Shown here: piece after piece, positions 26,727 through 34,942 of the stretch
Numbering within the stretch: the first letter of the stretch is position 1
Layout of the letters: each line of letters opens with the position of its first letter
Source: Streptomyces spororaveus
Lineage (GTDB): Bacteria; Actinomycetota; Actinomycetes; Streptomycetales; Streptomycetaceae
NCBI RefSeq assembly: GCF_016755875.1
Contig: NZ_BNED01000005.1
Span: 1,302,001 to 1,366,000 of the forward strand
Length of the DNA stretch: 64,000 bases
Direction: 5' to 3'
Made by a program: the position numbers and the translations under genes
Notes under the pieces: generated by a model
Database searches by the model: none
What the model was told of the DNA's origin: nothing
The model's input: the letters and a program-made list of their open reading frames with translations, nothing else

Positions 26727-26771
26727 CCACTCCCCGTTACGGTCTTCCTACCGACCGGTAATGGGGAGTGG
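26727..26771 (+). promoter_or_regulatory. Long hairpin that covers the amidase ribosome site
   Basis: Arms CCACTCCCCGTTAC (26727-26740) and GTAATGGGGAGTGG (26758-26771) pair with a single G-U position, and the loop contains a further GGTC/GACC pair. The right arm holds the purine-rich GGGGAG that would serve the ATG at 26778. It could attenuate transcription from the hydrolase gene or limit amidase translation. Confidence 0.55.
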
Positions 26772-26777
26772 TACGCG

Positions 26778-28184
26778 ATGTCCGAGTCAGCTGTTCCGAC
26801 GGCCTCCGGCCTGGTCGACATGGTCGGCGCACTCGCCGAAGGGACCGTGTCGGCGCGGCGGTTGACCGAGGAGGCACTGCACCGGATCGCCGCGGCCCAG
26901 CCGGAGCTCAACGCCTTCCGGACCGTACGCGCCGAGGCCGCGCTCGCGGAGGCGGACGCGGCGGACCGGCGGCTGGCCGCGGGCGAGCGGCTGCCGCTGC
27001 TGGGCGTACCGCTGGCGGTCAAGGACGACATGGACGTGACCGGGGAGCCGACGGCCTTCGGCTGCGCGGGAGCCTTCGCCCCGAAGACCGCCGACAGCGA
27101 GGCGGTACGACGGCTGCGAGCGGCCGGCGCCGTGATCGTCGGCAAGACGCAGACCCCCGAGTTGGGACAGTGGCCCTTCACCGAGGGCGAGGCCTTCGGC
27201 CGGACCCGCAACCCGTGGAACCCGGCCTACACGCCCGGCGGCTCCTCGGGCGGCTCGGCGGCCGCCGTGGCGGCGGGCCTGGTCCCGGCCGCCCTGGGCT
27301 CGGACGGGGCCGGATCCGTCCGGATCCCCGCGGCCTGGACCCATCTGGTGGGTGTGAAACCCCAGCGGGGGCGCATCTCCACCTGGCCGGAGCCGGAGTC
27401 CTTCCACGGGCTCACGGTCAACGGCGTGCTGGCCCGCACCGTCGCCGACGCGGCGCTCCTGCTGGACGCCGCGAGCGGCCCGCACCCCGAGGACCTGCAC
27501 CGCCCGGCACGCATCTGCGCCGTCGAGGCGGTCCGCCGCACGCCCCGCCGGCTGCGCATCGCCCTCTCCTTCGCGATGGCCTTCACGGCAACGCCCAAGT
27601 CCCTGGATCCTGAGGTCCGTTCCGCCGTGGAGCGGCTGGCCGCGCGGCTTGAGTCGCTGGGCCACGAGGTGATCCCGGAGGACCCGCGCTACGGCCCGAT
27701 CGGTCTGACCTTCGTACCCCGGGCGACCAGCGGCGTACGGGACTGGGTGGCGCGGGTGCCCGATCCCGCGCTGCTGGACCCGCGCACGCACGAGGCCGTA
27801 CGGACGGGCCGCGCCCTGGGCGGGCTCGCGCTGCGGGCCTCCCGGCGGGCGGAGACGGTCCTGCGGAGGCGGGTCGGCGAGGTCTTCGGCCGCTTCGACG
27901 TGGTGCTGACCCCGACGACGGCGACCCCGCCCCTGCGGATCGGGGCGCTGGCCGGGCTGGGGGCCATGGCCACGGACCGGGCGATGATCGCGGCCTGCCC
28001 GTACGCGTGGACGTGGAACGTGCTGGGCTGGCCGGGGGTGAACATCCCGGCGGGCCTCACGGCCGGCGGACTGCCGATGGGGGCCCAACTGCTGGGTCCG
28101 GCCGACTCGGAGCCGCTGCTGCTGGGGCTGGCCGCGCAGGTGGAGGCGGCGGAGGACTGGGCGGCGCTGCGCCCGGGCCGGTAG
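26778..28184 (+). CDS. Amidase, amidase-signature family
   Basis: 468 aa. The Ser-cisSer-Lys triad is visible: Lys in PLAVKDDMD, cis-Ser in the PGGSSGGSAAAV glycine-rich signature, and nucleophile Ser in DGAGSVRIPA. The family hydrolyses a wide range of amides to acid and ammonia, and the full length fits a free-standing amidase rather than GatA, whose partners are absent. Its ribosome site lies in a hairpin. It is the last gene of the LacI-side group. Confidence 0.87.
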   Translation: MSESAVPTASGLVDMVGALAEGTVSARRLTEEALHRIAAAQPELNAFRTVRAEAALAEADAADRRLAAGERLPLLGVPLAVKDDMDVTGEPTAFGCAGAFAPKTADSEAVRRLRAAGAVIVGKTQTPELGQWPFTEGEAFGRTRNPWNPAYTPGGSSGGSAAAVAAGLVPAALGSDGAGSVRIPAAWTHLVGVKPQRGRISTWPEPESFHGLTVNGVLARTVADAALLLDAASGPHPEDLHRPARICAVEAVRRTPRRLRIALSFAMAFTATPKSLDPEVRSAVERLAARLESLGHEVIPEDPRYGPIGLTFVPRATSGVRDWVARVPDPALLDPRTHEAVRTGRALGGLALRASRRAETVLRRRVGEVFGRFDVVLTPTTATPPLRIGALAGLGAMATDRAMIAACPYAWTWNVLGWPGVNIPAGLTAGGLPMGAQLLGPADSEPLLLGLAAQVEAAEDWAALRPGR

Positions 28185-28244
28185 CGGCCGGGGCGGACGG
28201 TCGCGGGTGGTGTCCGGTGGGGCGCCGCCCCGTCCCTTCATGTA

Positions 28245-28261
28245 AGTTCCCATAAGGAACT
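28245..28261. promoter_or_regulatory. Inverted repeat upstream of the O-methyltransferase gene
   Basis: AGTTCC-CATAA-GGAACT, with perfect 6-bp arms in an AT-rich patch 53 bp before the ATG. The size suits a dimeric regulator; which one is unknown. Confidence 0.45.
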
Positions 28262-28313
28262 AACAAGCGCCGAACCAGCAGGCACCACATCACCGGAAGG
28301 GGCGACACGACCC

Positions 28314-28976
28314 ATGGCTCAGCAGACGTGGACGGCCGTTGACCACTACTTCGACGGACTCCTGGTCGAGGAGGACGAGGCCCTGCTCTCCGCGGCCGCC
28401 GCCACCGAGGCCGCCGACCTGCCCGCCCATCAGGTGGCCCCCAACCAGGGCAAGCTGCTGAACCTCCTCGCCCGCGTCCGCGGCGCCCGCCGCATCCTGG
28501 AGATCGGCACCCTGGGCGGCTACAGCACGATCTGGCTGGCCCGTGCGCTCCCGGCCGACGGGCAGTTGGTCACGCTGGAGGTCGACGAGCGGTGTGCCGA
28601 CGTCGCGGCCGCCAACATCTCCCGGGCCGGACTGGACCAGGTGGTCGAGATCCGCCGCGGCCGCGCCGTCGACCTGCTGCCGGGACTCGCCGGCGAAGCG
28701 CCGTTCGACCTGGTCTTCATCGACGCCGACAAGCCGTCCAACCCCGAATACCTGGAGTGGGCCCTCAAGCTCACCCGGCCGGGCAGCCTCATCATCGGCG
28801 ACAACGTCGTCCGTGACGGCGCCGTCGTCGACGCGGACAGTTCCGACCCCCGCGTCCAGGGCGTGCGCCGCTTCACCGAACTCATCGCCGGGCACCCGCG
28901 GTTGACCGCCACCGCCCTGCAGACGGTCGGCAGCAAGGGCTACGACGGGCTCGTCCTGGCCCTGGTCACCGGCTGA
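28314..28976 (+). CDS. SAM-dependent O-methyltransferase, catechol-OMT-like
   Basis: 220 aa. It matches the metal-dependent class (PF01596 type): the SAM-binding motif ILEIGTLGGYSTIWLA, the acidic VTLEVDERCA, and the metal/catalytic segment DLVFIDADKPSN followed by GDNVVRDG. The N-terminal helices match small caffeoyl-CoA/catechol O-methyltransferases, which methylate vicinal hydroxyls. It stands alone behind its own promoter region. The natural acceptor is unknown. Confidence 0.88.
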   Translation: MAQQTWTAVDHYFDGLLVEEDEALLSAAAATEAADLPAHQVAPNQGKLLNLLARVRGARRILEIGTLGGYSTIWLARALPADGQLVTLEVDERCADVAAANISRAGLDQVVEIRRGRAVDLLPGLAGEAPFDLVFIDADKPSNPEYLEWALKLTRPGSLIIGDNVVRDGAVVDADSSDPRVQGVRRFTELIAGHPRLTATALQTVGSKGYDGLVLALVTG

Positions 28977-29029
28977 CCCGTGGCGCGGGCGCGCGTGCCC
29001 GCCTCCTCCACCACCACGACCGCAAGCAG

Positions 29030-29035
29030 TAGCCT
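29030..29035 (+). promoter_or_regulatory. -10 box, leaderless promoter of the PemK/MazF-like gene
   Basis: TAGCCT with 7 nt to the ATG at 29043. No Shine-Dalgarno is present. Confidence 0.5.
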
Positions 29036-29042
29036 CACCCGG

Positions 29043-29507
29043 ATGACGGCACTTTCCCACCACAGCAACGGCCACACCGAGCAGCCCGGGCAGGGCGGAG
29101 CCACCGCCACCACGGAAGCCGATCCGCACGCCATCGGCCCCGTGCGGACCGAGTACGCCCCGGACCCCGACGGCGATCCCGACCCCGGCGAGATCGTCTG
29201 GACCTGGGTCCCCTTCGAGGAGAACGACGGGCGCGGCAAGGACCGTCCCGTGCTGGTCGTGGCCCGGGAGGCGGGCGGGCGGACCCTGCTCGCCGTACAG
29301 CTGTCGAGCAAGCGGCACGACCACGACCGGGAGTGGGTGCCGATCGGGACGGGGCCGTGGGACGGCGCCGGGCGCGAGTCCTGGGTGGACGTGGACCGGG
29401 TGCTCCGGGTGCACGAGTCGGGGATGCGCCGCGAGGCCTGCGCGCTCGACCGCCGCCGCTTCGACCTGGTCGTGGACCGGCTGCGCGAGCGCTACGGCTG
29501 GCAATGA
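29043..29507 (+). CDS. PemK/MazF-family toxin-like protein
   Basis: 154 aa. After about 50 variable, charged residues comes the PemK/MazF core: GEIVWTWVPFEE, then GRGKDRPVLVVAREAG and LLAVQLSSKRHDHDREWVPIG. MazF-type toxins are sequence-specific ribonucleases. No antitoxin-sized gene adjoins it, so it may be a domesticated member or be controlled in trans. The start at 29043 is supported by a -10 box 7 nt upstream; an in-frame GTG at 28980 has no ribosome site. Confidence 0.78.
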   Translation: MTALSHHSNGHTEQPGQGGATATTEADPHAIGPVRTEYAPDPDGDPDPGEIVWTWVPFEENDGRGKDRPVLVVAREAGGRTLLAVQLSSKRHDHDREWVPIGTGPWDGAGRESWVDVDRVLRVHESGMRREACALDRRRFDLVVDRLRERYGWQ

Positions 29508-29517
29508 CCCGTGTCCG

Positions 29518-29545
29518 GACGGCGGCCGTGCTCGCGGCCGCCGTC
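29518..29545. terminator. Terminator hairpin after the PemK/MazF-like gene
   Basis: Perfect 11-bp arms GACGGCGGCCG (29518-29528) and CGGCCGCCGTC (29535-29545) with a 6-nt loop, 11 bp past the stop. Confidence 0.75.
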
Positions 29546-29633
29546 GGGGTCCCGCCCCACCGTGTCCCTGGCCCGGAGGGTCGTGGTGATCTCCTAGGGT
29601 GAGGCCCGTACGCGGACACAGGGAGTAGCGGGC

Positions 29634-31292
29634 ATGCGAATAGAACGACACAGGGTGAGCGAGGCCGCCCTGGCGGCGGTGCGCGAGGACTTCGCGAACC
29701 GGATGATCTCGGACGTGTACTCCAGGTCCAGGGCCGGCCGGATCGACGCCTACGACTGGTGGGACGTCACCCTGGCGTTCCTCGACGGCCTCGGCGCGTT
29801 CTCGGCGGTGACCCCTGACCTCGACACCCCGGAGGCGAAGGCGATCCTGGGCGACGCGGCCGAAACGGCGGCCGGCGTCGTGTCGTTCGCCGCCTACCCG
29901 ACCGCCCCCTTCCACATCTTCCTCAACTACGTCAACTTCGGCCGCGACTACGATTCGGGGGCGGACGGCAACCCCCAGGCGGTCACCGCGGCGCGCTGGA
30001 TCGACGCGTTCTGCGTGGCGGTCCTCGCCGACAAGGCCGAACGGCACGGCGAGGCCTTCTACTTCGCCCGCCTGACACCGCAGCGGGCCGGCGGGCCCGG
30101 GCTCCCGTCCGTGGAGCTGATCAACGGCCTGCTGGCCTACGTGAACGGGGACCTCGGGGTCGGCGGCCAGAACTTCCCGCCCTCCGCGCAGGAGAAGCTC
30201 GCCGCTCTGGATGCCGCGCTCGCCCGGGTCGCCGAGCGACGGGCCGGAGCCCGGGCCGGAACGGGAGGCGGATCCGGAGCCGGGGCTGGAGCCGGGGCTG
30301 GAGCCGGGGCTGGAGCCAGGCCAACCGCAGCCGGGGCCGCGGCCGGGGCCGACGTGACCGGGGTGGCCGACCCCGCCACCGGCGCGCTCCGCGCCCTGCG
30401 CGCACTGGCCGCCCGGGACCGCGAGGCCTTCGGCGCCGAGCTGACCGCGCTGCTGCTCCCGCACTCCCGCCTGGAGGACCCCCGGGCAGCGCCGCGCACC
30501 CTGTTGCCCCTGCTGCCGCTGGCGCTGGCCGCGCTCGGCTACCGCCGCGAGGGCTGGCAGCCGCCCGTCGAGTCGGGGTACCTGCCGCGGGCTCTGGTCA
30601 CCGGCTTCGAGACCCGGCCGCCGCGGGTGGGCCCGTACGGGCGCGAGCGGCGCCCGGACGCCGTCGCGGCGCTGGCCGCCGGTCCCCTCGTCGTCGAACG
30701 CCCCGAGATGCCGCAGTGCGTGGAACACGCCGACTGGCTGGTGCGCGAGCTGTACGAGGCCATCCGCGCGGGGGTCGGGCCCGAGGACCGCGCCCGCCCG
30801 GACCGCCCGCTCGACCCCGGGTCCTGGTACGCGGCTCTGCGGCACGCCCTGATCACCGGCAGCCGGGCGGAGCTCGCCCCGCTGGTGCTCAGTGGCCCCA
30901 ACGCCCTGCAGGAGGACCGTTCCGCGTACGCCTCGTACCGGCAGGCCCTGCACGACTACCTGCGGGGTGAGGACCCCGAGCCCGCCACGGACCGGGCCGT
31001 CGCCGACGTCCCGCAGATCGAGGAGTGGGGCTTCCTCCCCCCGCCGGCCGTGCTCTTCTCCCAGCTGGTGGAGGGTGACGAGGAGAGCTTCAACCTGGCC
31101 CTGGCCGATGCCCTGGAGGCCCACCGCGACCACCACGCGGTGGGCGACCGGGCCGAGGGCGCGGGGGCCGATGCCGCGGTCTGCTTCGACGTCCTGGCCC
31201 TGGCCTGCCATGCCCGCCGCCGGGGCTGGCGGATCCGCGTCTCGTCGCCCTACCTTCCGGAGAGCCTGCTGGGGTCGGCGCGGCCGTTCTGA
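29634..31292 (+). CDS. Immunity 49 family protein (Imm49-like)
   Basis: 552 aa, no signal peptide, cytoplasmic. The N-terminal 200 residues match what I recall of Streptomyces Imm49 proteins (MRIERHRV start, FANRM, AYDWWDVTLAFLD, APFHIFLNYVNFGRDYD). A Gly-Ala linker (about 203-238), encoded by a 12-bp tandem repeat, joins a second helical half (about 250-545). Imm49 proteins are predicted to neutralise a polymorphic toxin delivered by neighbours, but no toxin gene is adjacent. A ribosome site AGGGAG precedes the ATG. Family assignment is moderate; the function of the second half is unknown. Confidence 0.68.
   Translation: MRIERHRVSEAALAAVREDFANRMISDVYSRSRAGRIDAYDWWDVTLAFLDGLGAFSAVTPDLDTPEAKAILGDAAETAAGVVSFAAYPTAPFHIFLNYVNFGRDYDSGADGNPQAVTAARWIDAFCVAVLADKAERHGEAFYFARLTPQRAGGPGLPSVELINGLLAYVNGDLGVGGQNFPPSAQEKLAALDAALARVAERRAGARAGTGGGSGAGAGAGAGAGAGARPTAAGAAAGADVTGVADPATGALRALRALAARDREAFGAELTALLLPHSRLEDPRAAPRTLLPLLPLALAALGYRREGWQPPVESGYLPRALVTGFETRPPRVGPYGRERRPDAVAALAAGPLVVERPEMPQCVEHADWLVRELYEAIRAGVGPEDRARPDRPLDPGSWYAALRHALITGSRAELAPLVLSGPNALQEDRSAYASYRQALHDYLRGEDPEPATDRAVADVPQIEEWGFLPPPAVLFSQLVEGDEESFNLALADALEAHRDHHAVGDRAEGAGADAAVCFDVLALACHARRRGWRIRVSSPYLPESLLGSARPF
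30276..30318. repeat. 12-bp tandem repeat inside the Imm49-like gene
   Basis: Three exact copies of GGAGCCGGGGCT (30276-30311) and a partial fourth. It encodes the Gly-Ala linker; being a multiple of three, copy-number change would lengthen or shorten the linker in frame. Confidence 0.85.
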
Positions 31293-31320
31293 GCGCCGCG
31301 GGCCCCGCCGCCCCCGTACC

Positions 31321-32154
31321 TCAGGCCGGGAAGGCCCGGTCGAAGGCCTCGCGGGTGGTGGGGTCGCGGTCGAGGATGCCGAACACGACCCGCTCGAAGA
31401 CTCCGGCGAACCGGTCCGCGAGCAGCCCCCGGAAGGCTTCGGCCACCTGCGCCGGGTCGTTGCGGAACACCCCGCAGCCCCACGCCCCCAGGACCAGCTG
31501 CCGGTACCCGTGCAGTACCGCCACCTCCAGTACGCGCTCGGCGCGCCGGGACAGCGCCGCCGGGATCTCGGCGGTCCGCTCGGGCTCCTGCCGGCGGATC
31601 GTGCCCGCGTTCGGCGCCGGAGAGGTGAGGAAGCCGACCCGGAACGGGGTCTCCAGCAGCCCGCCGCGGTCGTCCCGGAAGACCGGGACCCCGGGTGAGT
31701 GAATCACCCGGTCGGTGTAGAAGGTGCTGCGCTCCGCGCGGTGGACCTCGTAGTACTCCGGGGCTTCGAGCAGCGTCTCGTACAGGGCCGAGGCGCGGCA
31801 CAGCGCCTCCTCCTGGGCCTTGGCCCCGCGGACGTAACCACCCCCGGGGTTACGGGCCGAGGCGAAGTTCAGGGCCGCGACCGGAGCCGGATCCGGGTGC
31901 TCCGGGGTGGCGGTCGCGAGTCTGCGGGCGGCGACCGTGGTGCTCTCGCCCGTGACCTCGACCAGGGTCGCGGCGCCACCGGAAGGGACCTTTCCACCTG
32001 GAATGATCAGGTTTGGTCCATATATCCTGGTTCCGGCCTTGGCTTCCGCCAGGGCGGCGGCCAGCGGAACCTGCCGTCCCGACCGCGTCCGGTACCCCCC
32101 GGCCGCCAGGATTTCCGCGTTCTCCCGCGCGATCTCGCGCAATCTGCTGCTCAC
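31321..32154 (-). CDS. Bacterial-type poly(ADP-ribose) glycohydrolase (TIGR02452 family)
   Basis: 277 aa macrodomain-fold enzyme. The PARG signature GGG-x7-QEE is present as NPGGGYVRGAKAQEE (about residues 100-114), with the catalytic tandem Glu intact. C-terminal GAWGCGVFRNDPAQVAEAF completes the fold. Bacterial PARGs remove ADP-ribose chains from proteins. The GTG start at 32154 has GGAGG 8 nt upstream, so the upstream in-frame codons are dropped. It converges on the Imm49-like gene and is divergent from egtA. No PARP is seen nearby. Confidence 0.87.
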   Translation of the reverse strand: MSSRLREIARENAEILAAGGYRTRSGRQVPLAAALAEAKAGTRIYGPNLIIPGGKVPSGGAATLVEVTGESTTVAARRLATATPEHPDPAPVAALNFASARNPGGGYVRGAKAQEEALCRASALYETLLEAPEYYEVHRAERSTFYTDRVIHSPGVPVFRDDRGGLLETPFRVGFLTSPAPNAGTIRRQEPERTAEIPAALSRRAERVLEVAVLHGYRQLVLGAWGCGVFRNDPAQVAEAFRGLLADRFAGVFERVVFGILDRDPTTREAFDRAFPA

Positions 32155-32261
32155 GCGGACATCCTCCGTCCCGCCATTCCCGGCGGCAAAGGATTTTGCG
32201 CACCGAGGAGGGGTAGGCACGGGTGATGTCCCGACCGACGACAGGAGACGAGGACCCGGTC

Positions 32262-33629
32262 ATGTCCCAGGACTCATCCGCTCACCCGCCTGAATCCGTT
32301 CCCCCACCCGCGTCCGGTCCGCCCCCCGCGCCCTCGCTCAGCGAGACGCAGGCCGAGGACCTGATCCACGGCATCTGTTTCAAGACGGGCCCGCCCCGCC
32401 TCATCGGTGCCGAACTCGAATGGCTGGTCATGGACGCCGAGCGCCCGGACCGGCACGTACCTCCCGAGCGGCTGCGGGCGGCCCACGCCGCGGCCCGCGC
32501 ACTGCCCCTGCACTCCCGGGTGACCGTGGAACCGGGAGGCCAGCTCGAACTCAGCTCGGCCCCCGCCACCTCCCTCACCGGCTGCGTGGACGACCTGCAG
32601 GACGACCTCACCGCCGTACGCGCCGCCCTGCTGGCCCAGGGCCTGGTTCTGCGGGGCCTGGGCCGCGACCCCCGCCGTCCGTACCGCCGGCTGCTGAACA
32701 GCCCGCGCTACGACGCCATGGAGGCCTACTTCGACCGCACCGGCCCGGCCGGGCGCGCCATGATGTGCGCCTCCGCCTCCGTGCAGGTCTGCGTGGACGC
32801 CGGATACGAGGAGCCGGGCGTGCTCGGCCACGGCCGGCGCTGGCGGCTGGCGCACCTGCTGGGCGCGGTCCTGGTGGCCGCCTTCGCCAACTCCCCCGCG
32901 CACGAAGGCCCGTACGCCGGCTGGCGGTGTGCCCGCCAGGGGATCTGGAGCGATCTGGACACACGGCGCGCGCTCGCCCCTCCGCTGGACGCGGACCCGC
33001 GCACCGCGTGGACCCGGCAGGCCCTGGACACCGAGGTGATGTGCGTCCGGTCCTACGAGGGCGAGGACGAGGGCCGGGGTGCGGGAGGGGGCGACGGCCA
33101 GGGGCACTGGGAGATCCCGCCCGGTACGACCTTCCGCGACTGGCTGCGCACGGGCGGGTACCCCTCGCTGCGCCCGCCCACCGCCGAGGACCTGGACTAC
33201 CACCTGACCACGCTCTTCCCGCCGGTCCGGCCGCGCGGCCACCTGGAACTGCGCATGATCGACGCGCAGTCCGGCGACGACGGCTGGCTGGTCCCGGTGG
33301 CCGTCGTGCACGCGCTGTTCGACGACCCGGAGGCCACCGAGACCGCGTACCGGGTGGCCAAGGGGCTGGCCGACTCCTACGGCACCCAGCCCGCGCCCCG
33401 CAATCCGCTCTGGCGGTCGGCGGCCCGGCACGGTCTGGCCGACCCGGAGCTCCGGGCGTCCGCGAAGGCCTGTTTCAGGGCCGCCGCCGAGGCCCTGCCC
33501 CGGCTCGGCGCGAGCACGCACGTCCGGGACACGGTCGGCGCCTTCACCGAACGCTACGTACTGCGCGGCCGATGTCCGGCCGACGACGAGTCCGCACAGG
33601 TGCTCACCGGAAAAGAGGCCCGCCGATGA
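32262..33629 (+). CDS. egtA: EgtA, glutamate-cysteine ligase of ergothioneine synthesis
   Basis: 455 aa. ATP-dependent gamma-glutamylcysteine synthetase of the GCS2/EgtA type. It makes the gamma-Glu-Cys that EgtB joins to hercynine. Features include GAELEWLVMD near the start, VEPGGQLELSSAP (substrate and metal binding), and the SPRYDAMEAYFD segment. I prefer the ATG at 32262 (GAGGA 7 nt upstream); GTG 32223 and ATG 32226 are alternatives behind AGGAGG. The stop overlaps egtB as ATGA. It is the first gene of the operon. Confidence 0.88.
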   Translation: MSQDSSAHPPESVPPPASGPPPAPSLSETQAEDLIHGICFKTGPPRLIGAELEWLVMDAERPDRHVPPERLRAAHAAARALPLHSRVTVEPGGQLELSSAPATSLTGCVDDLQDDLTAVRAALLAQGLVLRGLGRDPRRPYRRLLNSPRYDAMEAYFDRTGPAGRAMMCASASVQVCVDAGYEEPGVLGHGRRWRLAHLLGAVLVAAFANSPAHEGPYAGWRCARQGIWSDLDTRRALAPPLDADPRTAWTRQALDTEVMCVRSYEGEDEGRGAGGGDGQGHWEIPPGTTFRDWLRTGGYPSLRPPTAEDLDYHLTTLFPPVRPRGHLELRMIDAQSGDDGWLVPVAVVHALFDDPEATETAYRVAKGLADSYGTQPAPRNPLWRSAARHGLADPELRASAKACFRAAAEALPRLGASTHVRDTVGAFTERYVLRGRCPADDESAQVLTGKEARR

Positions 33630-34942
33630 CCACCGAGTCCCCCTCCGCCTCCCCCTCCCTCCTGCGGGAGCGGGCGGCCGCAGCCCTGACCGCGGCGCGC
33701 ATACGCACGGCCGGCCTCACCGACGCCGTGACCGACGAGGACCTCACCGCGCAGCATTCCCCGCTCATGTCGCCACTGGTCTGGGACCTGGCGCACATCG
33801 GGAACCAGGAGGAGCTCTGGCTGCTCCAGCGCGTCGCCGGACGCGCGTCGATGCGCCCCGAGATCGAGCCCCTCTACGACGCCTTCCAGCACCCCCGCGC
33901 CGAGCGGCCCAAGCTGCCGCTGCTCGGGCCCGCCGAGGCCCGCCGGTACGCCGCCGAGGTGCGCGGCCGGGTCTTCGACCTGCTGGAGAGAACGCCGCTG
34001 GAGGGCAGCACGCTCCTCGACGACGGTTTCGCCTTCGGGATGATCGCCCAGCACGAGCAGCAGCACGACGAGACCATGCTGATCACCCATCAGCTCCGGC
34101 GGGGCGCGCCCGTGCTGACCGCCCCGGAACCGGACGGCCCCTGCGAACCGCCGCTCGCCGCCGAAGTCCTCGTACCCGGGGGCCCGTTCACGATGGGCAC
34201 CTCGGCCGAGCCGTGGTCGCTGGACAACGAACGGCCGGCTCATGTGCGGGACACCAGGCCCTTCTGGATCGACACGGTGCCCGTGACCAATGCCGCGTAC
34301 CTGGCGTTCATCGCCGACGGCGGCTACCGCGATCCGCGCTGGTGGGCGGCGCCCGGCTGGGAGCAGATCCGCGAGCACTCCATCGAGGCCCCGCTGTTCT
34401 GGCACCGTGAGGCCGGACAGTGGCTGCGCCGCCGCTTCGGCGTGATCGAACCGGTGCCGGACGAAGAACCGGTTCTGCATGTCAGCTGGTACGAGGCGGA
34501 CGCCTACGCCCGCTGGGCGGGGCGGCGGCTGCCCACCGAGACGGAGTGGGAGAAGGCGGCCCGGCACGACCCGGCGACCGGCCGCTCCACCCGCTACCCG
34601 TGGGGCGACGCCGACCCCACCCCCGCCCACGCCAACCTCGGGCAGCGGCACCTGCGCCCGGCGCGCGCGGGCAGCTACCCGGCCGGCGCCTCCCCGCTCG
34701 GGGTACGCCAGCTGATCGGCGACGTGTGGGAGTGGACCTCCTCCGATTTCCTGCCGTACCCGGGGTTCCGGGCGTTCCCGTACCGGGAGTACTCGGAGGT
34801 GTTCTTCGGCCCGGAGCACAAGGTGCTGCGCGGCGGCTCCTTCGCCGTGGACCCGGTGGCCTGCCGGGGCACCTTCCGCAACTGGGACCTTCCGGTGCGG
34901 CGGCAGATCTTCGCCGGTTTCCGGACCGCGAGGGACGTCTGA
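33626..34942 (+). CDS. egtB: EgtB, hercynine oxygenase
   Basis: 438 aa. Non-haem iron sulfoxide synthase that joins gamma-glutamylcysteine (or cysteine) to hercynine using O2. The N-terminal DinB-like helical part holds iron ligands: a His in WDLAHIGNQEE and two in HEQQHDE. The C-terminal formylglycine-generating-enzyme-like domain begins at about residue 175 and ends with VWEWTSSDF and RGGSFAVDP. It overlaps egtA (ATGA) and egtC (TGATG), so translation is coupled. Confidence 0.92.
   Translation: MTTESPSASPSLLRERAAAALTAARIRTAGLTDAVTDEDLTAQHSPLMSPLVWDLAHIGNQEELWLLQRVAGRASMRPEIEPLYDAFQHPRAERPKLPLLGPAEARRYAAEVRGRVFDLLERTPLEGSTLLDDGFAFGMIAQHEQQHDETMLITHQLRRGAPVLTAPEPDGPCEPPLAAEVLVPGGPFTMGTSAEPWSLDNERPAHVRDTRPFWIDTVPVTNAAYLAFIADGGYRDPRWWAAPGWEQIREHSIEAPLFWHREAGQWLRRRFGVIEPVPDEEPVLHVSWYEADAYARWAGRRLPTETEWEKAARHDPATGRSTRYPWGDADPTPAHANLGQRHLRPARAGSYPAGASPLGVRQLIGDVWEWTSSDFLPYPGFRAFPYREYSEVFFGPEHKVLRGGSFAVDPVACRGTFRNWDLPVRRQIFAGFRTARDV

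Noticed and set aside
30276..30318. Short repeats as a CRISPR array
   Set aside because: Head-to-tail 12-bp units without spacers, inside a coding frame.
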